A DNA stretch of 34,897 bases, taken from assembly GCA_026991885.1 (NCBI GenBank), contig JALXAQ010000247.1, forward strand, positions 1-34,897. The letters run 5' to 3'. Below the pieces are notes generated by a model. It made no database searches and was not told the DNA's origin. It worked only from the letters and a program-made list of their open reading frames with translations. The translations under genes were made by a program, and so were the position numbers. Below are positions 15,860 through 23,521 of this stretch, in pieces. The first letter of the stretch is position 1. Each line of letters begins with the position of its first letter. The DNA is from Thiotrichaceae bacterium. GTDB taxonomy: Bacteria > Pseudomonadota > Gammaproteobacteria > Beggiatoales > Beggiatoaceae.

Positions 15860-16183
15860 GTGAAAGCTGAAAAGAGTAGCGAACTGATCCGGAAGCATTC
15901 TCTGTTGTGTAAACTGTTGACGCTCAAAGCTGATGACCGGAAAACCAATCCTGATGAACTGGTTTATGAAATATACCGGGCAGCGGCTGCAATGAAAGAT
16001 GAACTCACCAATGAGCAATTGCTTCTTATTGACCAGTGGGTCAGCTTTTACAAAAAAGTCTCCGAACAGAGGCTTGATAAGATTAAAAAGGAGATCAAGA
16101 TGAGTTTTATAGAGACCACAATCAGTGAACATATTTATAATGGGGCTTGTGTGTTTTTAAGGCGATTTTCAAAATCAGGGTAA
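15860..16183 (+). CDS. hypothetical protein running into a dispersed repeat
   Basis: A 107-aa frame from a GTG. The first 90 residues look like a real helical protein (LLCKLLTLKADD, ELTNEQLLLIDQWVSFYKKVSEQ). The frame is already open for nine codons upstream (YHHFDVIKV) without an ATG, so the N-terminus may be missing. The last 14 residues are encoded by the 64-bp repeat unit starting at 16141, so the original C-terminus was probably replaced. I do not recognise the family. An antisense frame of similar length is less protein-like. This may be the remnant of a longer gene. Confidence 0.4.
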   Translation: MKAEKSSELIRKHSLLCKLLTLKADDRKTNPDELVYEIYRAAAAMKDELTNEQLLLIDQWVSFYKKVSEQRLDKIKKEIKMSFIETTISEHIYNGACVFLRRFSKSG

Positions 16184-16595
16184 AATCGAAGACTGTACTA
16201 AAAATGGGACTTGTGTGTTTTTGAGGTGATTTTCAAAATCAGGGTAAAATCATAAAAGCTAGATAAATGGGCAGATTAACCGGTGGGCAAGTGCTATTGG
16301 CTCTATTTTTGAGCGAGCGTAGTCTGGGTAAAATATATATATTGTAGGGCTAAAATAGTACAGGTTTGAAGGTTTTATTCGTTGTTTGCCATTAGTTGTA
16401 CTCTTTAGATTTGAAAAATGGCCGGTTAATCTAAAAAAAGATATATAAATTAATGTATTACATAAAAAAAGGGTGCGTAGGACGCACCCTACATTAATTT
16501 AGGCCGTTCTTGTTTTTGACACGACACTTGTTGTGTCGAATACCACCGTATTTATCGAATGGTGAGCCACAATGGTGCATAATCCAGACTACGCT
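16150..16595. repeat. 446-bp direct repeat, copy 1
   Basis: Matches 17471-17916 at a constant offset of 1321 bp with no insertion or deletion from about 16196 onward and few mismatches. It contains the second half of a tandem 64-bp unit (GCGATTTTCAAAATCAGGG), a half TIR element (16372-16403), and the hairpin AGGGTGCGT-AGG-ACGCACCCT. The two copies flank hicB-hicA. Confidence 0.9.
16464..16490 (-). terminator. rho-independent terminator after hicBA
   Basis: On the minus strand a 9-bp GC-rich hairpin (AGGGTGCGT-CCT-ACGCACCCT, 16470-16490) is followed by seven T (16464-16470). It lies about 115 bp beyond the hicA stop and suits that operon. The identical hairpin recurs at 17791-17811 in copy 2 of the repeat. 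Confidence 0.7.
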
Positions 16596-16603
16596 TGCTA
16601 ACT

Positions 16604-16795
16604 TTAAAACTTGGGCTTCAGCCCAGCTTGTTTGCACAATTTGTTAGCCGTAATCCTGTCAAACTCTTTATGTCTTTTCACAGGAATTGTTTTGATGTTA
16701 TTGGTATATATGGAATGATTTCCGCCCTCACGTAGCAAGTAAAAGCCATTATTTTCCAAATAGTTGACAAGATCACGCCGCTTGACAGACATCAT
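16604..16795 (-). CDS. hicA: HicA-family mRNA interferase toxin
   Basis: A 63-64-aa dsRBD-like toxin that cleaves mRNA and is held inactive by HicB. MSVKRRDLVNYLENNGF, LLREGGNHSIYTN (carrying the catalytic His of the GxxH motif) and IPVKRHKEF match HicA closely. An upstream start would add nine residues read out of hicB; the two adjacent ATGs at 16795 and 16792 fit the family start. The gene overlaps the end of hicB by about 20 nt, so the pair is co-transcribed with the antitoxin first. Confidence 0.9.
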   Translation of the reverse strand: MMSVKRRDLVNYLENNGFYLLREGGNHSIYTNNIKTIPVKRHKEFDRITANKLCKQAGLKPKF

Positions 16796-17012
16796 CAATC
16801 TCCACTGGCAGTTGTTCAATTAAACTATTTCCTAATGGGATTTCTTGGTTTTGCATTTTATAGGCTAAAACCATTTCATTCAGTGCATCTCTCAACATAG
16901 CGCGACATTCTTCAAGACCTTGTCCTTCTGTTATAACTTCTGGCCAGTCAATAAGTTGACCCATATAACCCGCATCAATTTTGGTGTACTTAGCAGTATA
17001 ATTGTGTAGCAT
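16773..17012 (-). CDS. hicB: HicB-family antitoxin
   Basis: A 79-aa antitoxin of the HicB_like type. YTAKYTKIDAGYMGQLIDWPEVITEGQGLEECRA is the partial RNase-H-like fold that covers HicA, followed by the helix MLRDALNEMVLAY. The start is ATG 17012, preceded by AAGGA; the longer upstream frame runs back into the palindromic element at 17094-17172 and is not coding. No C-terminal DNA-binding domain is obvious, so autoregulation may need another surface. Confidence 0.88.
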   Translation of the reverse strand: MLHNYTAKYTKIDAGYMGQLIDWPEVITEGQGLEECRAMLRDALNEMVLAYKMQNQEIPLGNSLIEQLPVEIDDVCQAA

Positions 17013-17093
17013 GGGTTTATCCTTTTTATAAGTAAATATTAAAAAGTGAACCTTATCATATAAATCACAAAAATCACAGTTCAAACCAAAAAT

Positions 17094-17172
17094 GAGTACA
17101 ACGAATGGTGAAACAAGGAATAAACCAAACAGTATCAAAGATTTATTCGTTGTTTCAAAATTCGTTGTACTC
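17094..17172. repeat. palindromic element with terminal inverted repeats, copy A
   Basis: About 79 bp: the left arm begins GAGTACAACGAATG and the right arm ends CGTTGTACTC, with imperfect complementarity over about 31 nt (arms also contain GGAATAAA / TTTATTCG). It sits 80 bp upstream of hicB. Its termini equal those of 17349-17442. Confidence 0.75.
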
Positions 17173-17215
17173 ACATAATGTAGCGAGCGTAGGATGGATT
17201 AAATGTTGAATTGTA

Positions 17216-17265
17216 GGGTGGGTAGAGCGGTAGCGCTCCTCTGGTCAGCGAAGCTAAACCCACCA
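17216..17265. repeat. short palindromic dispersed repeat
   Basis: TAGGGTGGGTAGAGC ... AGCGAAGCTAAACCCACC: complementary ends GTGGGT and ACCCAC enclose AGCG-rich inner arms. It has the look of a dispersed intergenic repeat; no protein frame here is convincing. Confidence 0.45.
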
Positions 17266-17348
17266 TTTTTACCCATGCAACGCTTCATCTTTAGGAATAA
17301 TGACGTAAGCAAGCGTAGGAGCACTGCCATATCGTGCCGCCCTGAAAA

Positions 17349-17442
17349 GAGTACAACGAATGTCAGACAACGAATAAAACCTTTTACAAATCATAAGTAA
17401 AATAATTTTGTTTTGATTCGTTGTTTTCCATTCGTTGTACTC
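17349..17442. repeat. palindromic element with terminal inverted repeats, copy B
   Basis: About 94 bp. The left arm starts GAGTACAACGAATGTCAGAC and the right arm ends CCATTCGTTGTACTC, with a centre AT-rich and different from copy A. This suggests that only the arms are conserved, as in MITE-like or REP-type elements. Confidence 0.75.
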
Positions 17443-17470
17443 CATCCATTAACTTAATTCTCGTTCCGCG

Positions 17471-17916
17471 TGCCTTTTTAAGGTGATTTCAAAAATGAGG
17501 GCAAAATCGAACAATGTACTAAAAATGGGACTTCTGTGTTTTTGAGGCGATTTTCAAAATCAGGGTAAAATCATAAAAGCTAGATAAATGGGTAGATTAA
17601 CCGGTGGGCAAGTGCTATTGGCTCTATTTTTGAGCGAGCGTAGTCTGGGTAAAATATATATATTGTAGGGCTAAAATAGTACAGGTTTGAAGGTTTTATT
17701 CGTTGTTTGCCATTAGTTGTACTCTTTAGATTTGAAAAATGGCCGGTTAATCTAAAAAAAGATATATAAATTAATGTATTACATAAAAAAAGGGTGCGTA
17801 GGACGCACCCTACATTAATTTAGGCTGCTCTTGTTTTTGACACGACACTTGTTGTGTCGAATACCACCGTATTTATCAAATGGTAAGCCACAATGGGGCA
17901 TAATCCAGACTACGCT
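17471..17916. repeat. 446-bp direct repeat, copy 2
   Basis: Nearly identical to 16150-16595 (offset 1321). Its right end joins a decayed higA fragment, whereas copy 1 joins hicA: both copies stop at the same base after AATCCAGACTACGCT. The region between the copies is exactly hicBA plus two palindromic elements. Confidence 0.9.
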
Positions 17917-17972
17917 AACTACAAAAACGGCATTGAAGGTAGGGGCAAGTCCCTTGTGCTTGCCCGATACGA

Positions 17973-18086
17973 TATGGCATTGTTTCTAAGGTACTCAATA
18001 AGCGTGGCGCGAGCACACCAGAAATGGCTTTGCGGCTTGAGATGGCGTTTGGCAAATCCGACAACGTTCTACTGAGATTCAGGTGA
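17973..18086 (+). pseudogene. remnant of a HigA-type (XRE) antitoxin
   Basis: The frame reads VSKVLNKRGASTPEMALRLE followed by MAFGKSDNVLLRF and a stop at 18084-18086. This is the recognition-helix region and C-terminal helix of HigA antitoxins (consensus LSxVLNGRRGISPEMALRLEKAFG). There is no N-terminal half, no start, and the last part, normally WLRLQxxYDL, is cut short. A repeat rich in GGGCAAG / CTTGCCC (17941-17966) precedes it. No HigB toxin is present. Confidence 0.65.
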
Positions 18087-18151
18087 CACACATCGCCAAG
18101 TTTAACCATGCAGTTTGAAAAGTGAAATATTACCTTTTTTTAAAAAACCAC

Positions 18152-18179
18152 TTGCAAATGATAAAAATAACTATACAAT
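18152..18179 (+). promoter_or_regulatory. possible sigma70 promoter of the PIN toxin gene
   Basis: TTGCAA (18152-18157), 16 nt, TACAAT (18174-18179), in an AT-rich stretch 41 bp before the TTG start at 18221. The match is reasonable, but the background is AT-rich. Confidence 0.4.
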
Positions 18180-18220
18180 CAAAAAATTGATACCATCATA
18201 ACCCTACAATGGAATAAACA

Positions 18221-18694
18221 TTGAACACAATATACATTGAAACATCGATACCAACTTTCTACTATACTTTGCGTACTGATCCAGAATCAATTGCACGTAT
18301 GCATTGGACTCATCAATGGTGGAATGAAAATTCACAAAAATTTGAATTAATGACGAGTGCGGCAGTCATTGGAGAATTACGAAAAGGAACCAGTGAAAAA
18401 ACCTCCGCAAGAATAGCACTACTTGATGACATAGAAATTTTAACTATTACAGATGAAATAATTGAAATAGCACATATTTACATTGAAAAATTTGTCATGC
18501 CAAAAGATCCGCAGGGTGATGCACTTCATTTAGCAATTGCATCCTATTATAAAATTGATATTTTATTAACATGGAATTGTAGACATTTAGCCAATGCCAA
18601 TAAATTTAACCATATTCGCCGAGTCAATTACAAAATTGGCCTTTCAACTCCAATTTTAGCGACTCCTTTGAATTATTTGAATGGAGGAAATTGA
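18221..18694 (+). CDS. PIN-domain ribonuclease toxin (VapC-like)
   Basis: A 157-aa PIN-domain protein. It begins NTIYIETSIPTFYYTLR, where Glu takes the place of the usual first Asp, as in a common subfamily. GELRKG supplies the second acid, and DPQGDALHLAIAS with LLTWNCRHLAN the third and fourth. The start is TTG 18221, preceded by GGAATAAAC; no ATG is available that keeps the first strand. The next gene starts 2 bp after the stop, a toxin-antitoxin layout with the toxin first. The likely activity is cleavage of specific RNAs. Confidence 0.85.
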   Translation: MNTIYIETSIPTFYYTLRTDPESIARMHWTHQWWNENSQKFELMTSAAVIGELRKGTSEKTSARIALLDDIEILTITDEIIEIAHIYIEKFVMPKDPQGDALHLAIASYYKIDILLTWNCRHLANANKFNHIRRVNYKIGLSTPILATPLNYLNGGN

Positions 18695-18695
18695 T

Positions 18696-18887
18696 ATGTA
18701 TGATTATGAAATAGAAGAAATAATGCGTATCCGACAAGAAATTTCTGATGAAAATAAAAATGATATTAATCAGTTAGCTAAATATTATCGAAAAATTGAG
18801 GACGAACTAAGAATTTCCGGAAAATATAAGTTTGTTGATCAATCTTATAATAGTTCCTCAAAACCACGATCACAGCCAATTGCCTAA
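18696..18887 (+). CDS. small partner (putative antitoxin) of the PIN protein
   Basis: A 63-aa acidic protein, MYDYEIEEIMRIRQEISDEN, then helices and a charged tail. Proteins of this shape (IVEEVRKIREE-like N-terminus) are regularly encoded immediately after IETSIP-type PIN proteins. GGAGG stands 8 nt before ATG 18696, stronger than the toxin's own start, as expected if the antitoxin must be in excess. An ATG 15 bp upstream would overlap the toxin and lacks a ribosome site. The DNA-binding part normally seen in VapB is not evident. Confidence 0.75.
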   Translation: MYDYEIEEIMRIRQEISDENKNDINQLAKYYRKIEDELRISGKYKFVDQSYNSSSKPRSQPIA

Positions 18888-18896
18888 TTTGGCCGC

Positions 18897-18998
18897 CCAG
18901 GTTTTTGAGGCGATTTTCAAAATCAGGGCAAAATCGAACAATGCACTAAAAATGGGACTTCTGTGTTTTTAAGGCGATTTGAAAAATGGGACTAAAAA
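18897..18998. repeat. third copy of the paired 64-bp repeat unit
   Basis: GTTTTTGAGGCGATTTTCAA onwards, then a second, shortened unit from TGGGACTTCTGTG at 18953. The same pair begins at 16141/16205 and near 17465/17526. Units are spaced 64 bp in copies 1 and 2, and contain CGATTTT ... AAAATCG, a potential stem. Confidence 0.8.
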
Positions 18999-19074
18999 GA
19001 CAGAGACTAATAAAATCAAGGCTTGCGTGATATGGACATCTGGGAGTGCAAGGCGCACCTTGGACGTATTTCAA

Positions 19075-19107
19075 AGAAATCCTATTTTTTTAAAAAATAG
19101 GATTTCT
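19075..19107 (-). terminator. palindrome downstream of rpoC, probable terminator
   Basis: Two perfectly complementary 16-nt arms, AGAAATCCTATTTTTT (19075-19090) and AAAAAATAGGATTTCT (19092-19107), almost no loop. It lies 28 bp beyond the rpoC stop on the minus strand. The AT-rich stem with T-runs on both sides could terminate from either direction. Confidence 0.6.
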
Positions 19108-19134
19108 ATAAATATTAAATAATAAGGCTTTGAC

Positions 19135-22100
19135 TTATCCCCCCAACAAACCACCCCGACTCACCGGCTTAATCTCCCGATAATGCAAATGGCGAAGCCG
19201 CCGCTGCCGCCTTTCCTCATGATAAGCCAACCCCGTTCCCGCCGGTATTAAACGCCCCACGATCACATTTTCTTTTAAGCCGCGCAAATCATCACACTTA
19301 CCATTTACCGATGCCTCCGTCAAAACCCGCGTCGTCTCTTGGAATGATGCCGCCGACACAAAAGAATCCGTCGCCAAAGACGCTTTCGTAATACCCAACA
19401 ACTTCGGCTCAAAAGTCGCCGGCTCCTTACCCGCCGAAATCACTCGCTCATTTTCCTCTAACAAACGAGCACGCTCCACCAACTCACTCCGCAACAACCG
19501 CGTATCACCAGGGCTCACCACCATCACCTTACGCAACATCTGCCGCACAATCACCTCAATATGCTTATCATTAATCTTCACACCCTGGAGCCGATAAACC
19601 TCTTGCACCTCATTCACAATATAATTCGCCAAAGCATTCGTACCTAAAAGCCGCAAAATATCATGAGAATTCGGCGCACCATCCACAACCTCTTCACCCT
19701 TCTCCACATGCTGCCCATCAAACACACTAATATGTCGCCACTTAGGAATTGGAATCTCCTTAACCTCCCCATCCGCCGTCTTAATCAGCAAACGTTGCCG
19801 AGTCCTAGACTCCTTACCAAAACTCACCGTACCACTACGCTCCGCCAAAATTGCCGGCTCCTTCGGCACCCGCGCCTCAAACAAATCCGCCACCCGAGGT
19901 AAACCACCCGTAATATCACGAGTCTTAGAAGATTCTTGTGGCAAACGCGCAATCACATCGCCTACCTCCACCAAACTACCCTCTTCCACCTTAATAATCG
20001 CACGCGGCGGCAAAAAATAACTCGCAGGCACCTCAGTATCTGGCATAAACAAATCATTACCCGTCTCCTGATCCACCAACCTCACAATCGGACGCAACTC
20101 CCTCGCATGAAGAGGACGCTGTTTCTGATCCATCACCACAATACTACTCAACCCCGTTTGAGCATCCAAAACCATATTCACCGTCACACCATCCACCACA
20201 TCAACCAAATTAACCTGTCCCGCCACTTCCGTGATCACCGGAATCGTATGCGGATCCCAATGCGCCACCCTTTGCCCCGGCAACACACTATCCTGATCAC
20301 TAACACTCAAAGCAGCCCCATAAGGCACCTTATAGCGTTCACGTATCAAACCAAACTCATCTAAAACCTTTAATTCGCCAGAACGAGAAATCACCACTGA
20401 CTTAACTTCCTCAGTATGCTGTGGCAACAACTTCAAATTCTCAAACTTAACCACACCCTTAGATTTCACCTCAATCTGACTCACCGCAGCAGAACGAGAC
20501 GCCGCTCCCCCCACATGAAACGTCCGCATCGTCAACTGCGTGCCCGGTTCCCCAATCGACTGAGCCGCCACCACGCCGACAGCCTCACCAATATTTACCA
20601 AATGCCCACGCCCCAAATCACGCCCATAACACTTAGCACAAATACCATAACGAGACTCACAAGTAATAGCAGAACGCACCTTCACCCGCTCAATCCCCGC
20701 CTCCTCCAACCGCTCCACCCAATCCTCATCCAACAAAGTCCCCCTTTTCACCACCGGCTCAAGCACATTCGGCTTAAACACATCAACCGCCACCACACGC
20801 CCCAACACCCGTTCACGCAAAGGCTCCACCACATCACCGCCCTCAATTAACGGTGTCATTTCTACTCCCTCAAACGTACCACAATCCTGTTCCTGAATCA
20901 CCATATCTTGTGCCACATCCACCAAACGTCGCGTCAAATAACCCGAATTCGCCGTCTTTAACGCCGTATCAGCCAAGCCCTTACGCGCACCATGCGTCGA
21001 AATAAAATACTGCAACACACTCAAACCCTCACGGAAATTCGCCGTGATCGGTGTCTCAATAATCGAACCATCCGGCTTCGCCATCAACCCCCGCATCCCC
21101 GCCAACTGACGAATCTGCGCTGCCGAACCACGCGCCCCCGAATCCGCCATCATATAAATCGAATTAAAAGAAGGCTGCGTCACCTCCTGCCCCTGACTAT
21201 CCACAACTAACTCAGTCCCTAACTGCTGCATCATCGCCGACGCCAACTTATCATTAGTACGCGACCAACAATCAATCACCTTATTATAACGCTCCTTCTG
21301 ACTAATTAATCCAGAAGCATACTGGTTTTCAATCTCCTTTACTTCCGACTCCGCCCCACCAATAATCTCTGGCTTATTATCAGGCACCACCATATCCTCA
21401 ACCCCAATCGAAATCCCCGCCCGAGTTGCAAAAGAAAAACCCGTATACATCAACCTATCCGCAAAAACCACCGTCGTCTTAAGCCCCAAACGACGATAAC
21501 AAAGATTAATCAACTGAGAAATAGCCCGCTTAGTCATATTACGATTCACCAAATCAAAAGGCAAACCCGGCGGCAAAATATCATAAAGCAAACTCCGCCC
21601 AACCGTCGTATCCACACTCACCCTCACCGTCTTAGCACCCTTAGCCGGCTTAACAACAGACAACGGACTATCAGACAAAAACCGCACCTTCACCTTAGCA
21701 TTTAAATCAGCCGCCCGAGTCTCATAAGCACGATGCACCTCCTCAATATTCGCAAACCTCATCCCCTCACCACGCGCCCCAATCCGTTCACGGCTCATAG
21801 AATAGAGCCCTAACACCACATCCTGAGAAGGCACAATAATCGGCTCCCCATTCGCTGGCGACAAAATATTATTACTCGCCATCATCAAAGTCCGCGCCTC
21901 CAACTGCGCCTCAATAGACAAAGGCACATGCACCGCCATCTGATCACCATCAAAATCCGCATTAAAAGCCGTACACACCAACGGATGCAACTGAATCGCC
22001 TTACCCTCAATCAAAATCGGCTCAAAAGCCTGAATCCCCAAACGATGCAAAGTCGGCGCACGATTCAACATCACCGGATGCTCCCGAATCACCTCCTCCA

Positions 22101-23337
22101 AAATATCCCAAACATGACCCTTCTCAACCTCAACCATCTTTTTAGCCGCCTTAATCGTCGTCACAATCCCTTTCGACTCCAACTTACCAAACACAAAAGG
22201 CTTAAACAACTCCAAGGCCATTTTTTTAGGCAAACCACACTGATGTAAACGCAAAGTCGGACCCACCACAATCACAGAACGCCCCGAATAATCCACCCGC
22301 TTACCCAATAAATTCTGACGAAAACGCCCCGACTTGCCCTTAATCATATCCGCCAAAGACTTCAAAGGGAGCTTATTAGAACCCGTCAAAGCCCGCCCCC
22401 GTCGCCCATTATCCAACAAAGCATCCACCGACTCCTGCAACATACGCTTTTCATTACGCACAATAATCTCAGGCGCACTTAAATCCAATAAACGCTTCAA
22501 ACGATTATTACGATTAATCACCCGCCGATAAAGATCATTCAAATCAGAAGTCGCAAAACGGCCTCCATCTAGGGGAACTAAGGGCCGCAATTCCGGCGGC
22601 AAAACCGGCAAAATCTTCAAAATCATCCACTCTGGACGATTACCCGAATGCAAAAAAGACTCTATTAACTTCAAACGCTTAGTCAACTTTTTGATCTTAG
22701 CTTCCGAATGACTCGTTTGGATTTCCTCACGAAGACGATTGACTTCATTAGGCAAATCCAACTTTCGCAATAACTCAAGAACAGCCTCCGCCCCCATCCG
22801 CACCTTAAACTCATCCCCATACTCATCCAAAGACTCAATATAAGCCTCCTCACTCAACAACTGCCCTGATTCTAACGACGTTAAACCCGGCTCAATCACC
22901 ACATAGGCTTCAAAATAAAGAACACGCTCAATATCCCGCAAAGTCATATCAAGAATAATACCCATGCGAGAAGGCAAAGATTTAAGATACCAAATATGCG
23001 CCACCGGCGTCGCCAAATCAATATGCGCCATACGCTCACGCCGCACCTTAGCCAAAGTCACCTCAACCCCACACTTTTCACAAACGGTACCACGATGCTT
23101 GAGCCGTTTATATTTGCCACACAAACACTCATAATCCCGATTCGGACCAAAAATTTTCGCACAAAATAAACCATCTCGTTCCGGCTTAAAAGTGCGATAA
23201 TTAATCGTTTCCGGCTTCTTAACTTCGCCATAAGACCAAGAACGAATTTTCTCAGGAGAAGCTAAACTAATACAAATTTTATCAAAATCTTCTATCTGTC
23301 CTTGACTATTCAGGAGATTTAGTAAGTCTGGTTTCAT
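19135..23337 (-). CDS. rpoC: RNA polymerase beta' subunit
   Basis: 1400 aa (E. coli 1407). The N-terminal zinc site uses Cys71, Cys73, Cys86 and Cys89 ([20 protein letters not shown]). The rudder and bridge regions follow, with the catalytic [12 protein letters not shown] motif near residue 460, and the second zinc site [16 protein letters not shown] in the C-terminal third. The trigger-loop region [11 protein letters not shown] is present. All hallmarks are intact. It is the last gene of the minus-strand operon. Unusually, it is separated from rpoB by 184 bp holding a large inverted repeat instead of the normal short spacer. Confidence 0.98.
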   Translation of the reverse strand: MKPDLLNLLNSQGQIEDFDKICISLASPEKIRSWSYGEVKKPETINYRTFKPERDGLFCAKIFGPNRDYECLCGKYKRLKHRGTVCEKCGVEVTLAKVRRERMAHIDLATPVAHIWYLKSLPSRMGIILDMTLRDIERVLYFEAYVVIEPGLTSLESGQLLSEEAYIESLDEYGDEFKVRMGAEAVLELLRKLDLPNEVNRLREEIQTSHSEAKIKKLTKRLKLIESFLHSGNRPEWMILKILPVLPPELRPLVPLDGGRFATSDLNDLYRRVINRNNRLKRLLDLSAPEIIVRNEKRMLQESVDALLDNGRRGRALTGSNKLPLKSLADMIKGKSGRFRQNLLGKRVDYSGRSVIVVGPTLRLHQCGLPKKMALELFKPFVFGKLESKGIVTTIKAAKKMVEVEKGHVWDILEEVIREHPVMLNRAPTLHRLGIQAFEPILIEGKAIQLHPLVCTAFNADFDGDQMAVHVPLSIEAQLEARTLMMASNNILSPANGEPIIVPSQDVVLGLYSMSRERIGARGEGMRFANIEEVHRAYETRAADLNAKVKVRFLSDSPLSVVKPAKGAKTVRVSVDTTVGRSLLYDILPPGLPFDLVNRNMTKRAISQLINLCYRRLGLKTTVVFADRLMYTGFSFATRAGISIGVEDMVVPDNKPEIIGGAESEVKEIENQYASGLISQKERYNKVIDCWSRTNDKLASAMMQQLGTELVVDSQGQEVTQPSFNSIYMMADSGARGSAAQIRQLAGMRGLMAKPDGSIIETPITANFREGLSVLQYFISTHGARKGLADTALKTANSGYLTRRLVDVAQDMVIQEQDCGTFEGVEMTPLIEGGDVVEPLRERVLGRVVAVDVFKPNVLEPVVKRGTLLDEDWVERLEEAGIERVKVRSAITCESRYGICAKCYGRDLGRGHLVNIGEAVGVVAAQSIGEPGTQLTMRTFHVGGAASRSAAVSQIEVKSKGVVKFENLKLLPQHTEEVKSVVISRSGELKVLDEFGLIRERYKVPYGAALSVSDQDSVLPGQRVAHWDPHTIPVITEVAGQVNLVDVVDGVTVNMVLDAQTGLSSIVVMDQKQRPLHARELRPIVRLVDQETGNDLFMPDTEVPASYFLPPRAIIKVEEGSLVEVGDVIARLPQESSKTRDITGGLPRVADLFEARVPKEPAILAERSGTVSFGKESRTRQRLLIKTADGEVKEIPIPKWRHISVFDGQHVEKGEEVVDGAPNSHDILRLLGTNALANYIVNEVQEVYRLQGVKINDKHIEVIVRQMLRKVMVVSPGDTRLLRSELVERARLLEENERVISAGKEPATFEPKLLGITKASLATDSFVSAASFQETTRVLTEASVNGKCDDLRGLKENVIVGRLIPAGTGLAYHEERRQRRLRHLHYREIKPVSRGGLLGG

Positions 23338-23378
23338 GTCAAAATTCTCGCAAAGAAATGAACGGTGAATTATCGGAG

Positions 23379-23520
23379 TCCAAACTTTATTGTCTGAATC
23401 AGAATTTTCAAAATGTTAGAATTTTCAGAATAAAACCTAAACTAATTAAGTATTTATGATTTAATTCTGACAATGCTAAAATTTTGAAAATTCTGATTCA
23501 GACAGAGACAGAAGTTTGGA
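23379..23520. repeat. inverted repeat in the rpoB-rpoC spacer
   Basis: Left arm starts TCCAAACTTTATTGTCTGAA and the right arm, read on the minus strand, starts TCCAAACTTCTGTC and continues CTGAATCAGAATTTTCAAAA. The arms match over about 60 nt with a few mismatches and one small gap, around an AT-rich centre. The right arm ends 1 bp before the rpoB stop codon triplet. Confidence 0.85.
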
Positions 23521-23521
23521 C

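Noticed and set aside
15806-16132. Minus-strand 108-aa frame
   Set aside because: Hydrophobic low-quality translation antisense to the better plus-strand frame at 15860-16183; no start context.
16141-16260. The 64-bp doublets as a CRISPR array
   Set aside because: The whole 64-bp period is conserved; there are no variable spacers.
17893-18109. Short frames on both strands near 18000
   Set aside because: They compete with the HigA remnant frame, which alone resembles a known family.
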